In this document: positions 8,856 to 18,234 of the stretch, in pieces
How the letters are laid out: every line of letters begins with the position of its first letter
How positions within the stretch are numbered: position 1 is the stretch's first letter
NCBI GenBank assembly: GCA_910578285.1
Contig: CAJTQL010000002.1
Span: forward strand, 62,001-126,000
Direction of reading: 5' to 3'
DNA length: 64,000 nt
Source: an uncultured Helicobacteraceae bacterium
Lineage (GTDB): Bacteria; Campylobacterota; Campylobacteria; Campylobacterales; Helicobacteraceae
Position numbers and translations under genes: made by a program
Notes under the pieces: model-generated
Seen by the model: only the letters and a program-made list of their open reading frames with translations
What the model was told of the DNA's origin: nothing
Database searches by the model: none

Positions 8856-9473
8856 ATGTTTTGTGCTGGCGATGTGAAATTCTCCATCGCTCTCACAGGT
8901 GGAATCGCCACAGGCAAGAGCACTGTTGCCTCAATGTTGAAGCTTTTGGGTTATGCAATCATCGATGCCGACACAATTGCACATGATGTATTGACGCAGC
9001 ATTCTGCACGCGTCATCGAGGCGTTTGGGCGCGAGATTTGCAATGCGGATTCCAATATCGACCGCAAAAAACTCGGCGCAATCGTCTTTGCAGACCCCGA
9101 AAAATTGCGCATTCTCGAATCGATTGTGCACCCCATTATCGCGCAGACAATCTATGAGAAAGCCGTTGTATTGGAGCAGCGCAAATTGCCTTTCTTTATT
9201 GATATTCCCATTTTTTTTGAAAAGCGTGAGCTTTTCGCGTTTATCTCAAAATCTGTGCTTGTGTATGCGCCGCCAGATGTGCAATTGGCGCGTTTGCAAG
9301 CGCGCAACAATCTCTCGCTAGAGGAGGCAAAACAGCGTATTGCCGCGCAGATTCCAATTGATGTCAAAAAACAGCAAGCAGACGACATCATTGACAACAG
9401 CGGCGATGTGCAGGTATTGCAGATTCATGTTGAACGCTATTTGGAGCGCCTAAGGAGCGAATATGGTCTGTGA
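8856..9473 (+). CDS. coaE: dephospho-CoA kinase
   Basis: A 205-residue kinase that phosphorylates dephospho-CoA in the last step of CoA synthesis. Walker A GGIATGKST is at 15-23, IIDADTIAHDVL is the conserved DAD/H motif, and QARNNLSLEEAKQRIAAQIP is the typical C-terminal lid/CoaE signature. I take ATG 8856 with AAGGAA upstream, 1 bp after the speE-like stop. Longer upstream in-frame sequence only overlaps that gene. It overlaps dapF by 11 bp. Confidence 0.93.
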   Translation: MFCAGDVKFSIALTGGIATGKSTVASMLKLLGYAIIDADTIAHDVLTQHSARVIEAFGREICNADSNIDRKKLGAIVFADPEKLRILESIVHPIIAQTIYEKAVVLEQRKLPFFIDIPIFFEKRELFAFISKSVLVYAPPDVQLARLQARNNLSLEEAKQRIAAQIPIDVKKQQADDIIDNSGDVQVLQIHVERYLERLRSEYGL

Positions 9474-10236
9474 AAAATATGTTGCAAGTGGCAATGATTT
9501 CTTGATTTTCCATACCTTTTGTGCGCACAACCGCAGCGCTCTTGCGCAAAAGCTTTGCGACAGGCACAATGGAATCGGTGCTGATGGTTTGATTGCATTG
9601 TTGCCCAAAGGCAAATATGGCGATTGCGATTTTGTTTGGGAGTTTTACAACAGCGATGGCAGCGTTGCGACAATGTGCGGCAACGGCAGCCGCGCAGCCG
9701 CGCTCTATGCGTTCAAACATGGCTTGTGTGGGCGCGAGCTCGCGTTCCAAACGGGCGCGGGGAGAATCTGTGCGCAGGTGCTTGAGAATGAGCATATCGC
9801 CGTGCAATTTCCGTTTGTGCGGATTTTGCAAGACAATCTCCAAGAATGCGCCATGCCCGCATTTTTGCTCGATACGGGTGTGCCACATCTCGTGCTATGT
9901 GCGCATGATGATGTGGAATTGGTGCGTCCAACAAGTGAAGAATTGCGTGCATTGCGTGTGCGTTATGATGCAAATGTTGATGTCATGTGTGTCGCACAAA
10001 ACACCGTGCATGTGCGCACATTCGAGCGCGGGGTCGAAGCCGAGACGCTCGCATGCGGCACGGGAATGGCGGCTTGCTTTGTTGTCGCGCATCATAATGG
10101 ACAACTTGGCGATGAAGGAATCGTGATTCCCGCAAGCGATGAGAAATTGCATTTTTATTTTGCACATGATTTTTTGTGGTTTTCAGGCAAAGTGCAACAT
10201 GTTGCGACATGCAAGACTGATATGCTTTCTTTCTAG
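9463..10236 (+). CDS. dapF: diaminopimelate epimerase
   Basis: A 257-residue epimerase converting LL- to meso-diaminopimelate for lysine and peptidoglycan synthesis. Both catalytic cysteines are visible: Cys72 in MCGNGSRAAA and Cys198 in ACGTGMAA. The N-terminal SGNDFLI and HNGIGADGL motifs fit the family. Its start lies inside the end of coaE (11-bp overlap) and its end overlaps the next gene, so this is a tight operon. The length is near the family norm. Confidence 0.95.
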   Translation: MVCEKYVASGNDFLIFHTFCAHNRSALAQKLCDRHNGIGADGLIALLPKGKYGDCDFVWEFYNSDGSVATMCGNGSRAAALYAFKHGLCGRELAFQTGAGRICAQVLENEHIAVQFPFVRILQDNLQECAMPAFLLDTGVPHLVLCAHDDVELVRPTSEELRALRVRYDANVDVMCVAQNTVHVRTFERGVEAETLACGTGMAACFVVAHHNGQLGDEGIVIPASDEKLHFYFAHDFLWFSGKVQHVATCKTDMLSF

Positions 10237-11008
10237 CGCAGCTCTTTTGAGCTGCTTGCTCGCAAGCGAGGTCGAGTTCTCGGACGATTTCCATACCCTG
10301 CCGCTTGGAGAAGCGCGCAAAGCCGAGTTTATTGCATTGCTGCTTCCTTTGCTCGAAAAGGAGAATCGCACCATTCTTCGCGATAGGCAGATTGTGCTTG
10401 ATTTTTTTGATAATTTTTTATGGAATCTACATGACAAATTGCAGAGCGAGGATTTTCAAAAAATTGTCGCGTTTGCACGTGCCTATAAGATTGGTCAGCT
10501 CTTTTGCCGTGACGCATATCTGCTGCGAATCGACATTGTCCCCATCTCGCTCGCACTCGCCCAAGCCGCGCTTGAGAGTGGCTGGGGGAGCAGCTCATAT
10601 AGCCGCAAATACAACAATTTCTTTGGTGAATATACAACACTTTCGTCTGTTCCAAGCCATAGGATTGCGGGTAGTCGCAAACGGATTCGCGTTTTTGAGA
10701 GTATCGAAGATGCTGTGCGCGCATATATGTGGAATCTGAACACACATTATGCTTATGCCGAGTTTCGTAAGGAGCGGCTGCTGGCGCATAGTAAAGGTGA
10801 AGGCTATACGGGCACAGAGGCGATTGAATTCTTGCTCGCTTATTCTGAAGTGCGCGAGCAATATGCACATCGTGTGGCGACTCTGATGGCGCGCAATCTT
10901 TTCGAGCGGCTCGATTGGGAATTTTATCGCAAGAATCAGCGCCCAATGAGCAAACAGCAGAGACTTTTGCAGATTCTTCCTGTTTCGTTTCGTGCCTTTG
11001 CAGAGTGA
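10199..11008 (+). CDS. Bax-like secreted glucosaminidase
   Basis: About 269 residues with a signal peptide (MLRHARLICFLSSAALLSCLLAS). The central glucosaminidase fold shows ALAQAALESGWGSS with the catalytic Glu, YNNFFGEYT, and a Bax-type C-terminus (EDAVRAYMWNLNTHYAYAEFR). These proteins cleave the glycan strand of peptidoglycan in the periplasm. Start ATG 10199 lies within the last 38 bp of dapF; the upstream AGGCAAAG is a weak ribosome site, so coupling to dapF translation is likely. The C-terminal ~25 residues are basic and not family-typical. Confidence 0.8.
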   Translation: MLRHARLICFLSSAALLSCLLASEVEFSDDFHTLPLGEARKAEFIALLLPLLEKENRTILRDRQIVLDFFDNFLWNLHDKLQSEDFQKIVAFARAYKIGQLFCRDAYLLRIDIVPISLALAQAALESGWGSSSYSRKYNNFFGEYTTLSSVPSHRIAGSRKRIRVFESIEDAVRAYMWNLNTHYAYAEFRKERLLAHSKGEGYTGTEAIEFLLAYSEVREQYAHRVATLMARNLFERLDWEFYRKNQRPMSKQQRLLQILPVSFRAFAE

Positions 11009-11056
11009 ATGCGCAATTTTTTGTGTCGGTTGTGCTAGTTTTAAGGTGAAACGGAA

Positions 11057-11062
11057 TAAAAT
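11057..11062 (+). promoter_or_regulatory. candidate -10 for petABC
   Basis: TAAAAT 40 bp before the petA start, in the 93-bp gap after the glucosaminidase gene. Only a -10-like hexamer is visible. Confidence 0.35.
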
Positions 11063-11101
11063 CAAAGTATTCATGAAAGACTAACTTGGAAAGGGGTGCT
11101 A

Positions 11102-11608
11102 ATGTCAGAAAATGTGAATAGGCGGGATTTCCTTGGAATGGCGCTTGGTGGTGTGGCTCTTGTTGGAGCTGGCGCAACACTTGCTGCTGTGAAAAGGACT
11201 TGGGATCCGCTACCTAGCGTCATTGCGGCAGGGTTTACGACGGTTGACCTAAGCCCAATGGTAGAGGGAGAATTGCGAGTTGTAGAATGGCGCGGAAAAC
11301 CTGTGTATATTCTCAAGAAAACTGCAGCGATGAGCGCATGCGATACACGCGATGTGAATATCGGAGGTGCAGCATATTCTGTTGGAATCCAAATCTGTAC
11401 GCATTTGGGTTGTATTCCTGCTTATGATTCGGGCAAAGCGATGTTCAAATGCGCATGCCATGGTGGCGAGTTTGATGCTTGCGGACGTAATACTTTTGGA
11501 CCTCCGCCTACACCTATGGAGATTCCGCCTTTTAAGATTGACGGCAATACTTTGGTGCTTGGCGAAGAGGGACCAGAGTTCTTGAAGCTCAAAGAAGCGA
11601 ACGCATAA
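11102..11608 (+). CDS. petA: Rieske iron-sulfur subunit of bc1 complex
   Basis: A 168-residue Rieske protein. A twin-arginine signal-anchor (NRRDFLGMAL) at 6-15 is followed by a hydrophobic segment. The [2Fe-2S] ligands are in CTHLGC at 99-104 and CACHGG at 117-122. It transfers electrons from menaquinol to cytochrome c1. The ATG at 11102 has GGAAAGGGG upstream and is preferred to the GTG two codons earlier. It is the first gene of the petABC operon, with 11 bp to petB. Confidence 0.95.
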   Translation: MSENVNRRDFLGMALGGVALVGAGATLAAVKRTWDPLPSVIAAGFTTVDLSPMVEGELRVVEWRGKPVYILKKTAAMSACDTRDVNIGGAAYSVGIQICTHLGCIPAYDSGKAMFKCACHGGEFDACGRNTFGPPPTPMEIPPFKIDGNTLVLGEEGPEFLKLKEANA

Positions 11609-11619
11609 GGAGGAACTAG

Positions 11620-12855
11620 ATGGCAGAATTTAAAGAAGCAACGGGCGTTGTTGATTGGCTCGACCAACGTTTGGCAGTCAAAAAATTTATCAAGGTCATG
11701 ATGACGGAATATTGGATTCCTAAAAACATCAATTTCTTGTGGGCAATGGGGGTTACACTCCTCATTTTATTCCTTGTTCTTTTCTTTTCGGGGCTCATGC
11801 TGCTTATGTACTACAAACCTGATACGCAGCTTGCATTTGATAGCGTGAATCAGACGATTATGCAAGAAGTCGCCTATGGTTGGCTATGGCGGCATGTCCA
11901 TGCTGTGGCGGCGTCTGTGATTTTCTTGGTGATTTATATTCACATGTTTGTTGGAATTTATTATGGTTCGTTCAAACGTGGTCGTGAGATGATTTGGGTA
12001 AGCGGAATGCTGCTGTTTATGATTTTTTCAGCTGAAGCATTTAGTGGCTATATGCTTCCTTGGGGGCAGATGAGCTTTTGGGCTGCTGCGGTGATTACGA
12101 ATCTCTTTGGCGGAATCCCTTTGATTGGACCTGATTTGGTGATTTGGATTCGTGGGAATTTTATCCCGGCTGATGCGACTTTGACGCGGTTTTTTATGCT
12201 CCATGTTGTGTTGCTGCCTGTGGTGATTCTCTCGCTCATTGCGCTGCATTTCTATACCTTACGTTTTCCACATGTCAATAACGAAACAGGTGAGGTGATT
12301 GATTTTGATAAAGAAGCCGAGAAATACAAAGCAGGCAACCGCAAAGAAGCAAAAGTCGTTGCGTTTTGGCCAGATTTCCTTTCTAAAGATATTTTTGTAG
12401 TCTGTGTCTTTATGATTGGATTTTTCTATTTGGTATGTTTCCATTACAATTTCGCGATGGACCCCATCAATTTCGACCCTGCCGATTCGCTCAAAACGCC
12501 GCCACACATCTACCCTGAATGGTATTTCTTGTGGAGTTATGAAGTATTGCGCGGCTTCTTCTTTAGCTCGGATTTGGGGCTTGTAGCATTCGGCATTGCA
12601 AACGTGATTTTCTTGCTCATGCCATTGCTTGACAGAAGCAAGGTTGTTGCGCCTGCGCACAAACGCCCAGCCTTTTTTGTGTGGTTTTGGTTGCTCGTTG
12701 CTGATTTGATTGTGCTCACGATTTATGGCAAGCTTCCTCCAACGGGTGTCAATGCTTATATTGGCTTTGTTGCGTCCATCACATTCCTTGGCTTGTTTGT
12801 GCTGTTGCCTATTATCACAGCATTTGAAAACAAAAAGGCAGGAGGTCATTCATGA
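11620..12855 (+). CDS. petB: cytochrome b subunit of bc1 complex
   Basis: A 411-residue integral membrane cytochrome b. The b-heme histidines appear in WLWRHVHAVAAS and in MLHVVLLPVVILSLIALHFY. SGYMLPWGQMSFW and the PEWYF motif (YPEWYFLWSYEVLRG) form the quinol-oxidation region. About eight TM helices are apparent. AGGAGG precedes the ATG. Its last 4 bp overlap petC. Confidence 0.95.
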   Translation: MAEFKEATGVVDWLDQRLAVKKFIKVMMTEYWIPKNINFLWAMGVTLLILFLVLFFSGLMLLMYYKPDTQLAFDSVNQTIMQEVAYGWLWRHVHAVAASVIFLVIYIHMFVGIYYGSFKRGREMIWVSGMLLFMIFSAEAFSGYMLPWGQMSFWAAAVITNLFGGIPLIGPDLVIWIRGNFIPADATLTRFFMLHVVLLPVVILSLIALHFYTLRFPHVNNETGEVIDFDKEAEKYKAGNRKEAKVVAFWPDFLSKDIFVVCVFMIGFFYLVCFHYNFAMDPINFDPADSLKTPPHIYPEWYFLWSYEVLRGFFFSSDLGLVAFGIANVIFLLMPLLDRSKVVAPAHKRPAFFVWFWLLVADLIVLTIYGKLPPTGVNAYIGFVASITFLGLFVLLPIITAFENKKAGGHS

Positions 12856-13814
12856 AAGAGCTCAAAATTCTTGGTTTGCTTGTCATTATTACAGGTGTGA
12901 TTTATTGGGGTGTCGAGCCGCTTGCACATAGCGTCATGAATCCCCATGTTGCACCTGCAGATTATACATTCAAAGACTCTGTGAAACCCGCGCCCATTCT
13001 TGGCGATAACGAAGCAGAATATCAGCAACAGCTTGCCGCTTGGCAGAAAGAAATCGATGAGATTTTTCCTGTTTTGAGCCAGCGCATTGCAAATGGCAAC
13101 GCTGCTAAAGGGCAAGAGATTGTAACAAGCAATTGTGTTGCTTGCCACAGCATGGAATCACAGGGCTTCCCAGCGGTTATGGATAATGCAACTTTATCGA
13201 GCAGCTATGGTGTTGTGCCTCCAGATATTTCAAACATCGGGTATTTGTATGATTCGTATTATCTCTTCAATTTCATCAAAGATCCTGCTGTTGCTGCAAA
13301 AGTCAGCCACAAATTCCCACCTGATGGGAACAAGGTGCATCCAATGATTGCCTATAAAGACATCAGCAGCGATGATGAAATCGCTGATATGGTTGCCTAT
13401 TTCAACAGCATTGCTCCTAGTAGCATGGATGATAAAGCTGTGTTTATCGAGGCTTGTTCGCGTTGCCATTCTGTGAAATATGACCATCTTGCCGCTCAAA
13501 GCACCACTGATGACGTGAATACTTATATGGGCGTGCGTGCGATTCCGGATTTGTCGATGATTATCCGTGCGCGCAGTTTGGAGTATCTCCATACATTTAT
13601 CAATGACCCACAAAAGCAACTACCCGGGACATCGATGCCACGTGTGGGCTTGAAAGAAAATACCGAAAAGCAAGTGATTGCCTATCTTGAAAGCGTGGGC
13701 GATAGCAAAAAAGATGAGCGCCAATCTCTTGGTGTTGGACTTATGATTTTCTTTGCAATCATGGCTGTTCTTGCTTATCTATGGAAATGCAATGTTTGGA
13801 GTCGGTTGCACTGA
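12852..13814 (+). CDS. petC: diheme cytochrome c1-type subunit
   Basis: A 320-residue membrane-anchored cytochrome with two c-type heme sites, CVACH at 95-99 and CSRCH at 202-206. An N-terminal TM signal-anchor (6-22) and a C-terminal TM segment (about 295-315) are present. The diheme form is the one used by Campylobacterota bc1 complexes. ATGA-type overlap with petB supports coupled synthesis. The heme axial Met is likely in GTSMPRVG. Confidence 0.94.
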   Translation: MKELKILGLLVIITGVIYWGVEPLAHSVMNPHVAPADYTFKDSVKPAPILGDNEAEYQQQLAAWQKEIDEIFPVLSQRIANGNAAKGQEIVTSNCVACHSMESQGFPAVMDNATLSSSYGVVPPDISNIGYLYDSYYLFNFIKDPAVAAKVSHKFPPDGNKVHPMIAYKDISSDDEIADMVAYFNSIAPSSMDDKAVFIEACSRCHSVKYDHLAAQSTTDDVNTYMGVRAIPDLSMIIRARSLEYLHTFINDPQKQLPGTSMPRVGLKENTEKQVIAYLESVGDSKKDERQSLGVGLMIFFAIMAVLAYLWKCNVWSRLH

Positions 13815-13891
13815 TTCTTCTTTTGGCTTTCTCCACTTCTAGCGCCTTGCAGCTGCTCGAGTGTTCGGGCAGTTCGTTGGCGCTTTTGCGT

Positions 13892-13897
13892 TATAAT
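13892..13897 (+). promoter_or_regulatory. -10 box for csd4-like gene
   Basis: TATAAT with TTGCG just upstream, 32 bp before the TTG start at 13929. The same TTGCGTTATAAT arrangement occurs upstream of dcd, which strengthens the call. Confidence 0.6.
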
Positions 13898-13928
13898 CCT
13901 CGTTTTAATCATGCATTGAGGGGCTATT

Positions 13929-15215
13929 TTGAGAGTATGGGTTGTCTTATTTCTTTGTGTGGGGGTTTTGCTAGCAGAGTTGCAAATTATCAAAAAAGAA
14001 GCCTCGCCTGAACAAAAAGTCTTTTTATTATTAAGTGGAATCCAAGGTGATGAGCCGGGCGGATTCAATGCAGCAGCTCTGATAGCAAGTCGGCATTATA
14101 CCATCACTAAAGGCAATGTGTGGGTTGTTGCCAACCTCAACCAACATAGCATATTTGAAAATCATCGCGGAATCTATGGCGATATGAATCGCAAGTTTGC
14201 TACCCTGCGTGATAATGACCCTGAAAAAAAGATTGTCGAAGAGATTAAAGAGCTCATCAAAAATGACCGCGTAGAAATTGTGTTGCATCTACATGATGGC
14301 AGCGGATTCTACCATGATAGCTACATCAGTAGTTTGCGCAATCCTAAACGTTGGGGGCAGAGTTCGATTATCGACCAAGAACAGCTTGACAATGTCCCGC
14401 ATGGCGATTTGAATGGCATTAGCCAGCGTATCATTACTGAAATCAATGAGAATCTCTTAAATGATTTGCATCGCTATCGCGTACGCAATACCAACACGGC
14501 TGTTCAAGACAAAGAGCAGCAACTCTCACTCACATTTTTTACAATCAATCAAGGCAAGGCTGCCTTTGCGAATGAAGCAAGCAAGAATCTGCCCTTGCGC
14601 GAACGTGTCTATTATCATCTGCTTGCGATTGAGGCGATGATGCACTATCTTGGGATTGAGTTTAACCGCAACTTCACGCTCGACCCGCAAACAGTGCAAG
14701 CAGCACTTGATGACCCGAGCATTACGATTGCATTTGCCAATAAAATCTCTTTGCCTATTAATCGAATCAAGAATCATATCACCTATTTCCCGATGCCAAA
14801 AAAATCGCTCGCATACCATTCAACCAATCCGCTTGTGCATCTATATCAAAAAAAGGGTACCTATTCTATTAAATATGGCAATAAAACAATGGCATGGCTC
14901 ATTCCTGACTATTTTGAGACAGATGAAACACTCGAATCTGTGCAGATGATTCTCGATAATTCCTCACAGCAGGTTGCGCTCGGTAGCATTGTGCGTGCAC
15001 ACCAGTCGTTTAGCGTCCCCAAAGTCGCTGATGATGTGCGCGTCAATATCATCGGTTTCTCGCGCCGCAACCTCGTGAGCGAGCATGACATTACAATCCA
15101 CAAAGACCAAATCGAATCAAAATTTACACTTGATAGAAACGGCACGCTCGTACGTGTTGAGTTTTATCGTGGGCAAAAATTTAGTGGCATGGTGATTGTT
15201 GATTTTGAGCAATGA
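13929..15215 (+). CDS. Csd4/Pgp1-like peptidoglycan DL-carboxypeptidase
   Basis: A 428-residue exported M14-like metallopeptidase. Short signal peptide (VWVVLFLCVGVLLA). The zinc motif is IQGDEPGGFN near residue 38, where Gln stands in place of the usual His, and LHLHDGSGF near 118 supplies the third ligand. The Gln variant is a known feature of H. pylori Csd4, which trims muramyl tripeptides and is required for helical shape. The C-terminal two beta-rich modules also fit. The start is TTG with GAGGGG upstream. It follows petABC but has its own promoter. Confidence 0.85.
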   Translation: MRVWVVLFLCVGVLLAELQIIKKEASPEQKVFLLLSGIQGDEPGGFNAAALIASRHYTITKGNVWVVANLNQHSIFENHRGIYGDMNRKFATLRDNDPEKKIVEEIKELIKNDRVEIVLHLHDGSGFYHDSYISSLRNPKRWGQSSIIDQEQLDNVPHGDLNGISQRIITEINENLLNDLHRYRVRNTNTAVQDKEQQLSLTFFTINQGKAAFANEASKNLPLRERVYYHLLAIEAMMHYLGIEFNRNFTLDPQTVQAALDDPSITIAFANKISLPINRIKNHITYFPMPKKSLAYHSTNPLVHLYQKKGTYSIKYGNKTMAWLIPDYFETDETLESVQMILDNSSQQVALGSIVRAHQSFSVPKVADDVRVNIIGFSRRNLVSEHDITIHKDQIESKFTLDRNGTLVRVEFYRGQKFSGMVIVDFEQ

Positions 15216-15260
15216 ATCAGCAAGATTATGGCAGAATCAGAGAAAGAAAAAAGGGGAATC

Positions 15261-16670
15261 ATGGTTGCAGTGATTTTGTGTGGAGGCATTGGTTCGCGGT
15301 TGTGGCCGATTAGTCGCGAGCTGTTGCCCAAGCAGTTTTTGACGCTTTTTGCGGGCAAATCGCTGTTCCAAAAAACGCTTGCACGCAATGCGCAGCTCGC
15401 TGATTCCTTGCTTATCGTTACACATAATGATCACTATTTCATGGCATATAGCCAGCTCCAAGAAGAGCTTGGAGAGGAGGCGCGAATCGCTTTTTTGCTC
15501 GAATCCGAGCAAAAAAATACCGCGCTCGCGCTCGCGCTGTCTGCCATGAGTATGCAGCCAGATGACATCATTCTCGCTGTTCCCTCCGACCATCTCATCA
15601 CCAATGAAAATGCCTACAAACAAGCTGTGAGCGAGGCTGTGCAACAAGCACAGGCTGATTCTATCGTGCTATTTGGAATCAAGCCCACCTATCCCGAAAC
15701 AGGTTTTGGCTATATCCATGCACGTGGACAGGAGATTCTCTCGTTTGTCGAGAAGCCCTCGCTTGAGATTGCACAACAATTTTGCACAATGCCAAATTAT
15801 TTTTGGAATAGCGGCATGTTTTGCTTCAAAGTGCGACATTTCTTGTCGGAGTTGCGCCACTATGCGCCTGATGTTTTTGAGGCAGCACACATTGCTTTTG
15901 CCAACAAAAGCACACAACAAGCGCCATTACAATTCTTGATTCCTTCTGTTTCTTGCGCTGCACAAAGTATTGATGAGGCACTCATGCAAAAGGCGCAGAA
16001 TCTCAAAGTGATAGAGGCTAATATCGGTTGGAGTGATATGGGTAGCTTCGAGGCATTGAGTGATGTCTTGCCGCGCGATTCGCATGGCAACACACAGACG
16101 ACAGCCGCAACCATCAATTCCAAAGCCCTCCCACCCATCTTGCAGGATAGCCGCAACAATCTACTCATCACAGCCAATCGGCAGATTGCGCTGATTGATG
16201 TCGAGGATTTGATGATTATCGACACTGCCGATGCGCTGCTCATCGCCAAAAAGGGTAGCGGACAAAAGGTCAAGAATATCGTAACCGCGCTGAATAAACG
16301 CAAGACAAGCCTACATAGCATGCATGTGCGTGTCTATCGTCCATGGGGACATTATGCCATACTCGAAGAGGGCGATACATATAAAATAAAACGAATCGAG
16401 GTTTTACCCAATCGCCGTCTTTCGCTCCAAAAACATTTTCATCGTAGCGAACATTGGATTGTTGTGAGCGGCACAGCGATTGTGCAGCAGATGGAGCAGG
16501 AAATCACATTGCGTGCAAATGAAAGCGCTTATATCCCGATAGGTAATGTGCATCGCTTGAGCAATCCGGGCAAGCTTCCGCTTGTGCTTATTGAAGTGCA
16601 AATCGGCGATTATCTGGGCGAAGATGATATTGTGCGCCTTGATGATGATTATGGCCGCAAAGGCTATTAG
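15261..16670 (+). CDS. mannose-1-P guanylyltransferase / mannose-6-P isomerase
   Basis: A bifunctional 469-residue AlgA/ManC-type enzyme that makes GDP-mannose. The N-terminal nucleotidyltransferase has LCGGIGSRLWPISRELLPKQF and FVEKPS. The C-terminal cupin isomerase has RPWGHYAILEEGDTYKIKRIEV and a metal-binding QKHFHRSEHW. I prefer ATG 15261 (MVAVILCGG) because AAGGGG precedes it at 5 nt; an upstream ATG at 15228 lacks a site. It leads a three-gene sugar cluster with the two following glycosyltransferases. Confidence 0.9.
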   Translation: MVAVILCGGIGSRLWPISRELLPKQFLTLFAGKSLFQKTLARNAQLADSLLIVTHNDHYFMAYSQLQEELGEEARIAFLLESEQKNTALALALSAMSMQPDDIILAVPSDHLITNENAYKQAVSEAVQQAQADSIVLFGIKPTYPETGFGYIHARGQEILSFVEKPSLEIAQQFCTMPNYFWNSGMFCFKVRHFLSELRHYAPDVFEAAHIAFANKSTQQAPLQFLIPSVSCAAQSIDEALMQKAQNLKVIEANIGWSDMGSFEALSDVLPRDSHGNTQTTAATINSKALPPILQDSRNNLLITANRQIALIDVEDLMIIDTADALLIAKKGSGQKVKNIVTALNKRKTSLHSMHVRVYRPWGHYAILEEGDTYKIKRIEVLPNRRLSLQKHFHRSEHWIVVSGTAIVQQMEQEITLRANESAYIPIGNVHRLSNPGKLPLVLIEVQIGDYLGEDDIVRLDDDYGRKGY

Positions 16671-16701
16671 CTATTGATATACATGAGAATGGAGAGAAGA
16701 C

Positions 16702-18234
16702 GTGATAGACAAAGGCATTAGTGCAATACTCTTTGATTGCAGTACATTGTTACGTTGGAATCGCCCCGTAACAGGCATTGTGCGCGCACAGCTTGAAGTC
16801 GCAAAATATCTTTTGCATTGTCCCTATAAGACAATATTTGTCGCTTTTTCTCCCGATAAGCAAGCTCTTTTGCAGGTTTCAAAAGAAACATTGCAAAATA
16901 AAATTGATTTTTTCATGCATGGTTCTCCTCCTCAAAAGCCCTTTAACCCACTTAAACGTCTAAGTGCTGTGCCAAGGCGGCTCAAGAAATTTGCCGATTC
17001 GATGCAGCATTCCAAGATTTTGCGCTTTGTTGAACGTATTCAATTTAAGTCTAGCCAGCTCAAAAGCTATGCCGATGGCATTAATAGCGAGATTTCCCCT
17101 TTGTTTTTGCCTCCCATTGCGCGAAGCACTCGTGCTTTGTTCAACAAAGAAACCCTTTTTATCACGATGGGCTTAGACTGGGAAGATAGCAATTATGCGC
17201 TGCTCTATCAGCTCAAACATGAGCTTCGATTCCGTGTTGTAGGAATGTTTTGTGATGCGTTTATTCTCAAGAATCCACAATGGGCAGCGAGCAAGGAGAT
17301 TGTGGCTTCGTTTATGCTGCATTTCTATCATTTGTCCTATCTCTGCGATTCTATCGCAAGCATTTCTGACTATTCCAAAGATGAATTCCATGCCCTGCTT
17401 GCTGCGCATAGAATCGCGGCAAATCCCCTTGTTTATGTTTTGTCTTTGGGCAATTGCGACAAACCCAAAGCCACGACAGATATTGCTGTATCCACCCAGC
17501 CTGCGCCCACTCCTGCATCGCGGACACAAGCGCCATTGCCTGTCGTTGTAACGCCGACAATCACTCTGCATCGCGACCCAATTAGCGGCGAGCTCATCGG
17601 CGATGATTCGCCCGAGCCAGCACCCGCACTTTCGCCAAAGCGAAAGGAATCTGTGCGACAGAAACTACCGCGCAAAAACGTGCGCGCACATAGCAGCTCT
17701 TTTGTGCTCTATGTCAGCACGATTGAACCGCGCAAAAATCATCTCTTGCTGCTTGATGTGTGGGAACGTTTGTTGCAATCCAATCTTTGTTTTCCTGATT
17801 TGGTTCTTGTTGGAATGCGTGGTTGGGGTGCAGACGCATTTTGGGAGCGGTTCAAAAATGAGACATTGCGGCGGCATGTTTTTTGGTATGATGATGTTGG
17901 CGATTCCGAGCTGCAAACTTTCTATGAACGTGCACAATTTTGCGTTTTTCCAAGCTTTGACGAGGGGCTTGGGCTTGGCGCGGCAGAATCTTTAGCACGT
18001 GGCAAGCCCGTGCTTGTGAGCACTTCGCGCGGGCTGTGCGAAGCCACACAGAATCTCATGCCCACTTTGAGCCCAAACGACCCAGAGGTGTGGGCAGAAT
18101 GGATTTTGCGCCTAAGCAATGATTCGGCAGAATTGCAGAATCTCACGCAAAAAACGCAACAATTCACGCGCCGCAGCTGGCATGATTTTGCGCATGATTT
18201 CATTGAGTTTGCGCTTGAGAAAAAGGAGCCGTAG
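16702..18234 (+). CDS. glycosyltransferase family 4-type protein
   Basis: 510 residues. The N-terminal FDCSTLLRWNRPVTGIVRAQLEVAKYLL resembles GT4 enzymes of capsule and O-antigen clusters. The C-terminal GT-B half has STIEPRKNHLLLLDVWERL, LVLVGMRGWGAD and FPSFDEGLGLGAAESLARGKPVL, the nucleotide-sugar motif with E-x7-E. A Pro/Ala/Thr-rich linker occupies about 255-325. The GTG start has GGAGAGAAG. It overlaps the next glycosyltransferase by 1 bp. Next to a GDP-mannose synthase, a mannose-type donor is plausible but unproven. Confidence 0.8.
   Translation: MIDKGISAILFDCSTLLRWNRPVTGIVRAQLEVAKYLLHCPYKTIFVAFSPDKQALLQVSKETLQNKIDFFMHGSPPQKPFNPLKRLSAVPRRLKKFADSMQHSKILRFVERIQFKSSQLKSYADGINSEISPLFLPPIARSTRALFNKETLFITMGLDWEDSNYALLYQLKHELRFRVVGMFCDAFILKNPQWAASKEIVASFMLHFYHLSYLCDSIASISDYSKDEFHALLAAHRIAANPLVYVLSLGNCDKPKATTDIAVSTQPAPTPASRTQAPLPVVVTPTITLHRDPISGELIGDDSPEPAPALSPKRKESVRQKLPRKNVRAHSSSFVLYVSTIEPRKNHLLLLDVWERLLQSNLCFPDLVLVGMRGWGADAFWERFKNETLRRHVFWYDDVGDSELQTFYERAQFCVFPSFDEGLGLGAAESLARGKPVLVSTSRGLCEATQNLMPTLSPNDPEVWAEWILRLSNDSAELQNLTQKTQQFTRRSWHDFAHDFIEFALEKKEP

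Noticed and set aside
13781..14011. A signal-peptide-like open frame (about 76 codons) overlapping the petC end and the start of the csd4-like gene.
   Set aside because: Hydrophobic start is suggestive, but there is no ribosome site, it overlaps two confident genes, and the mature part looks random.
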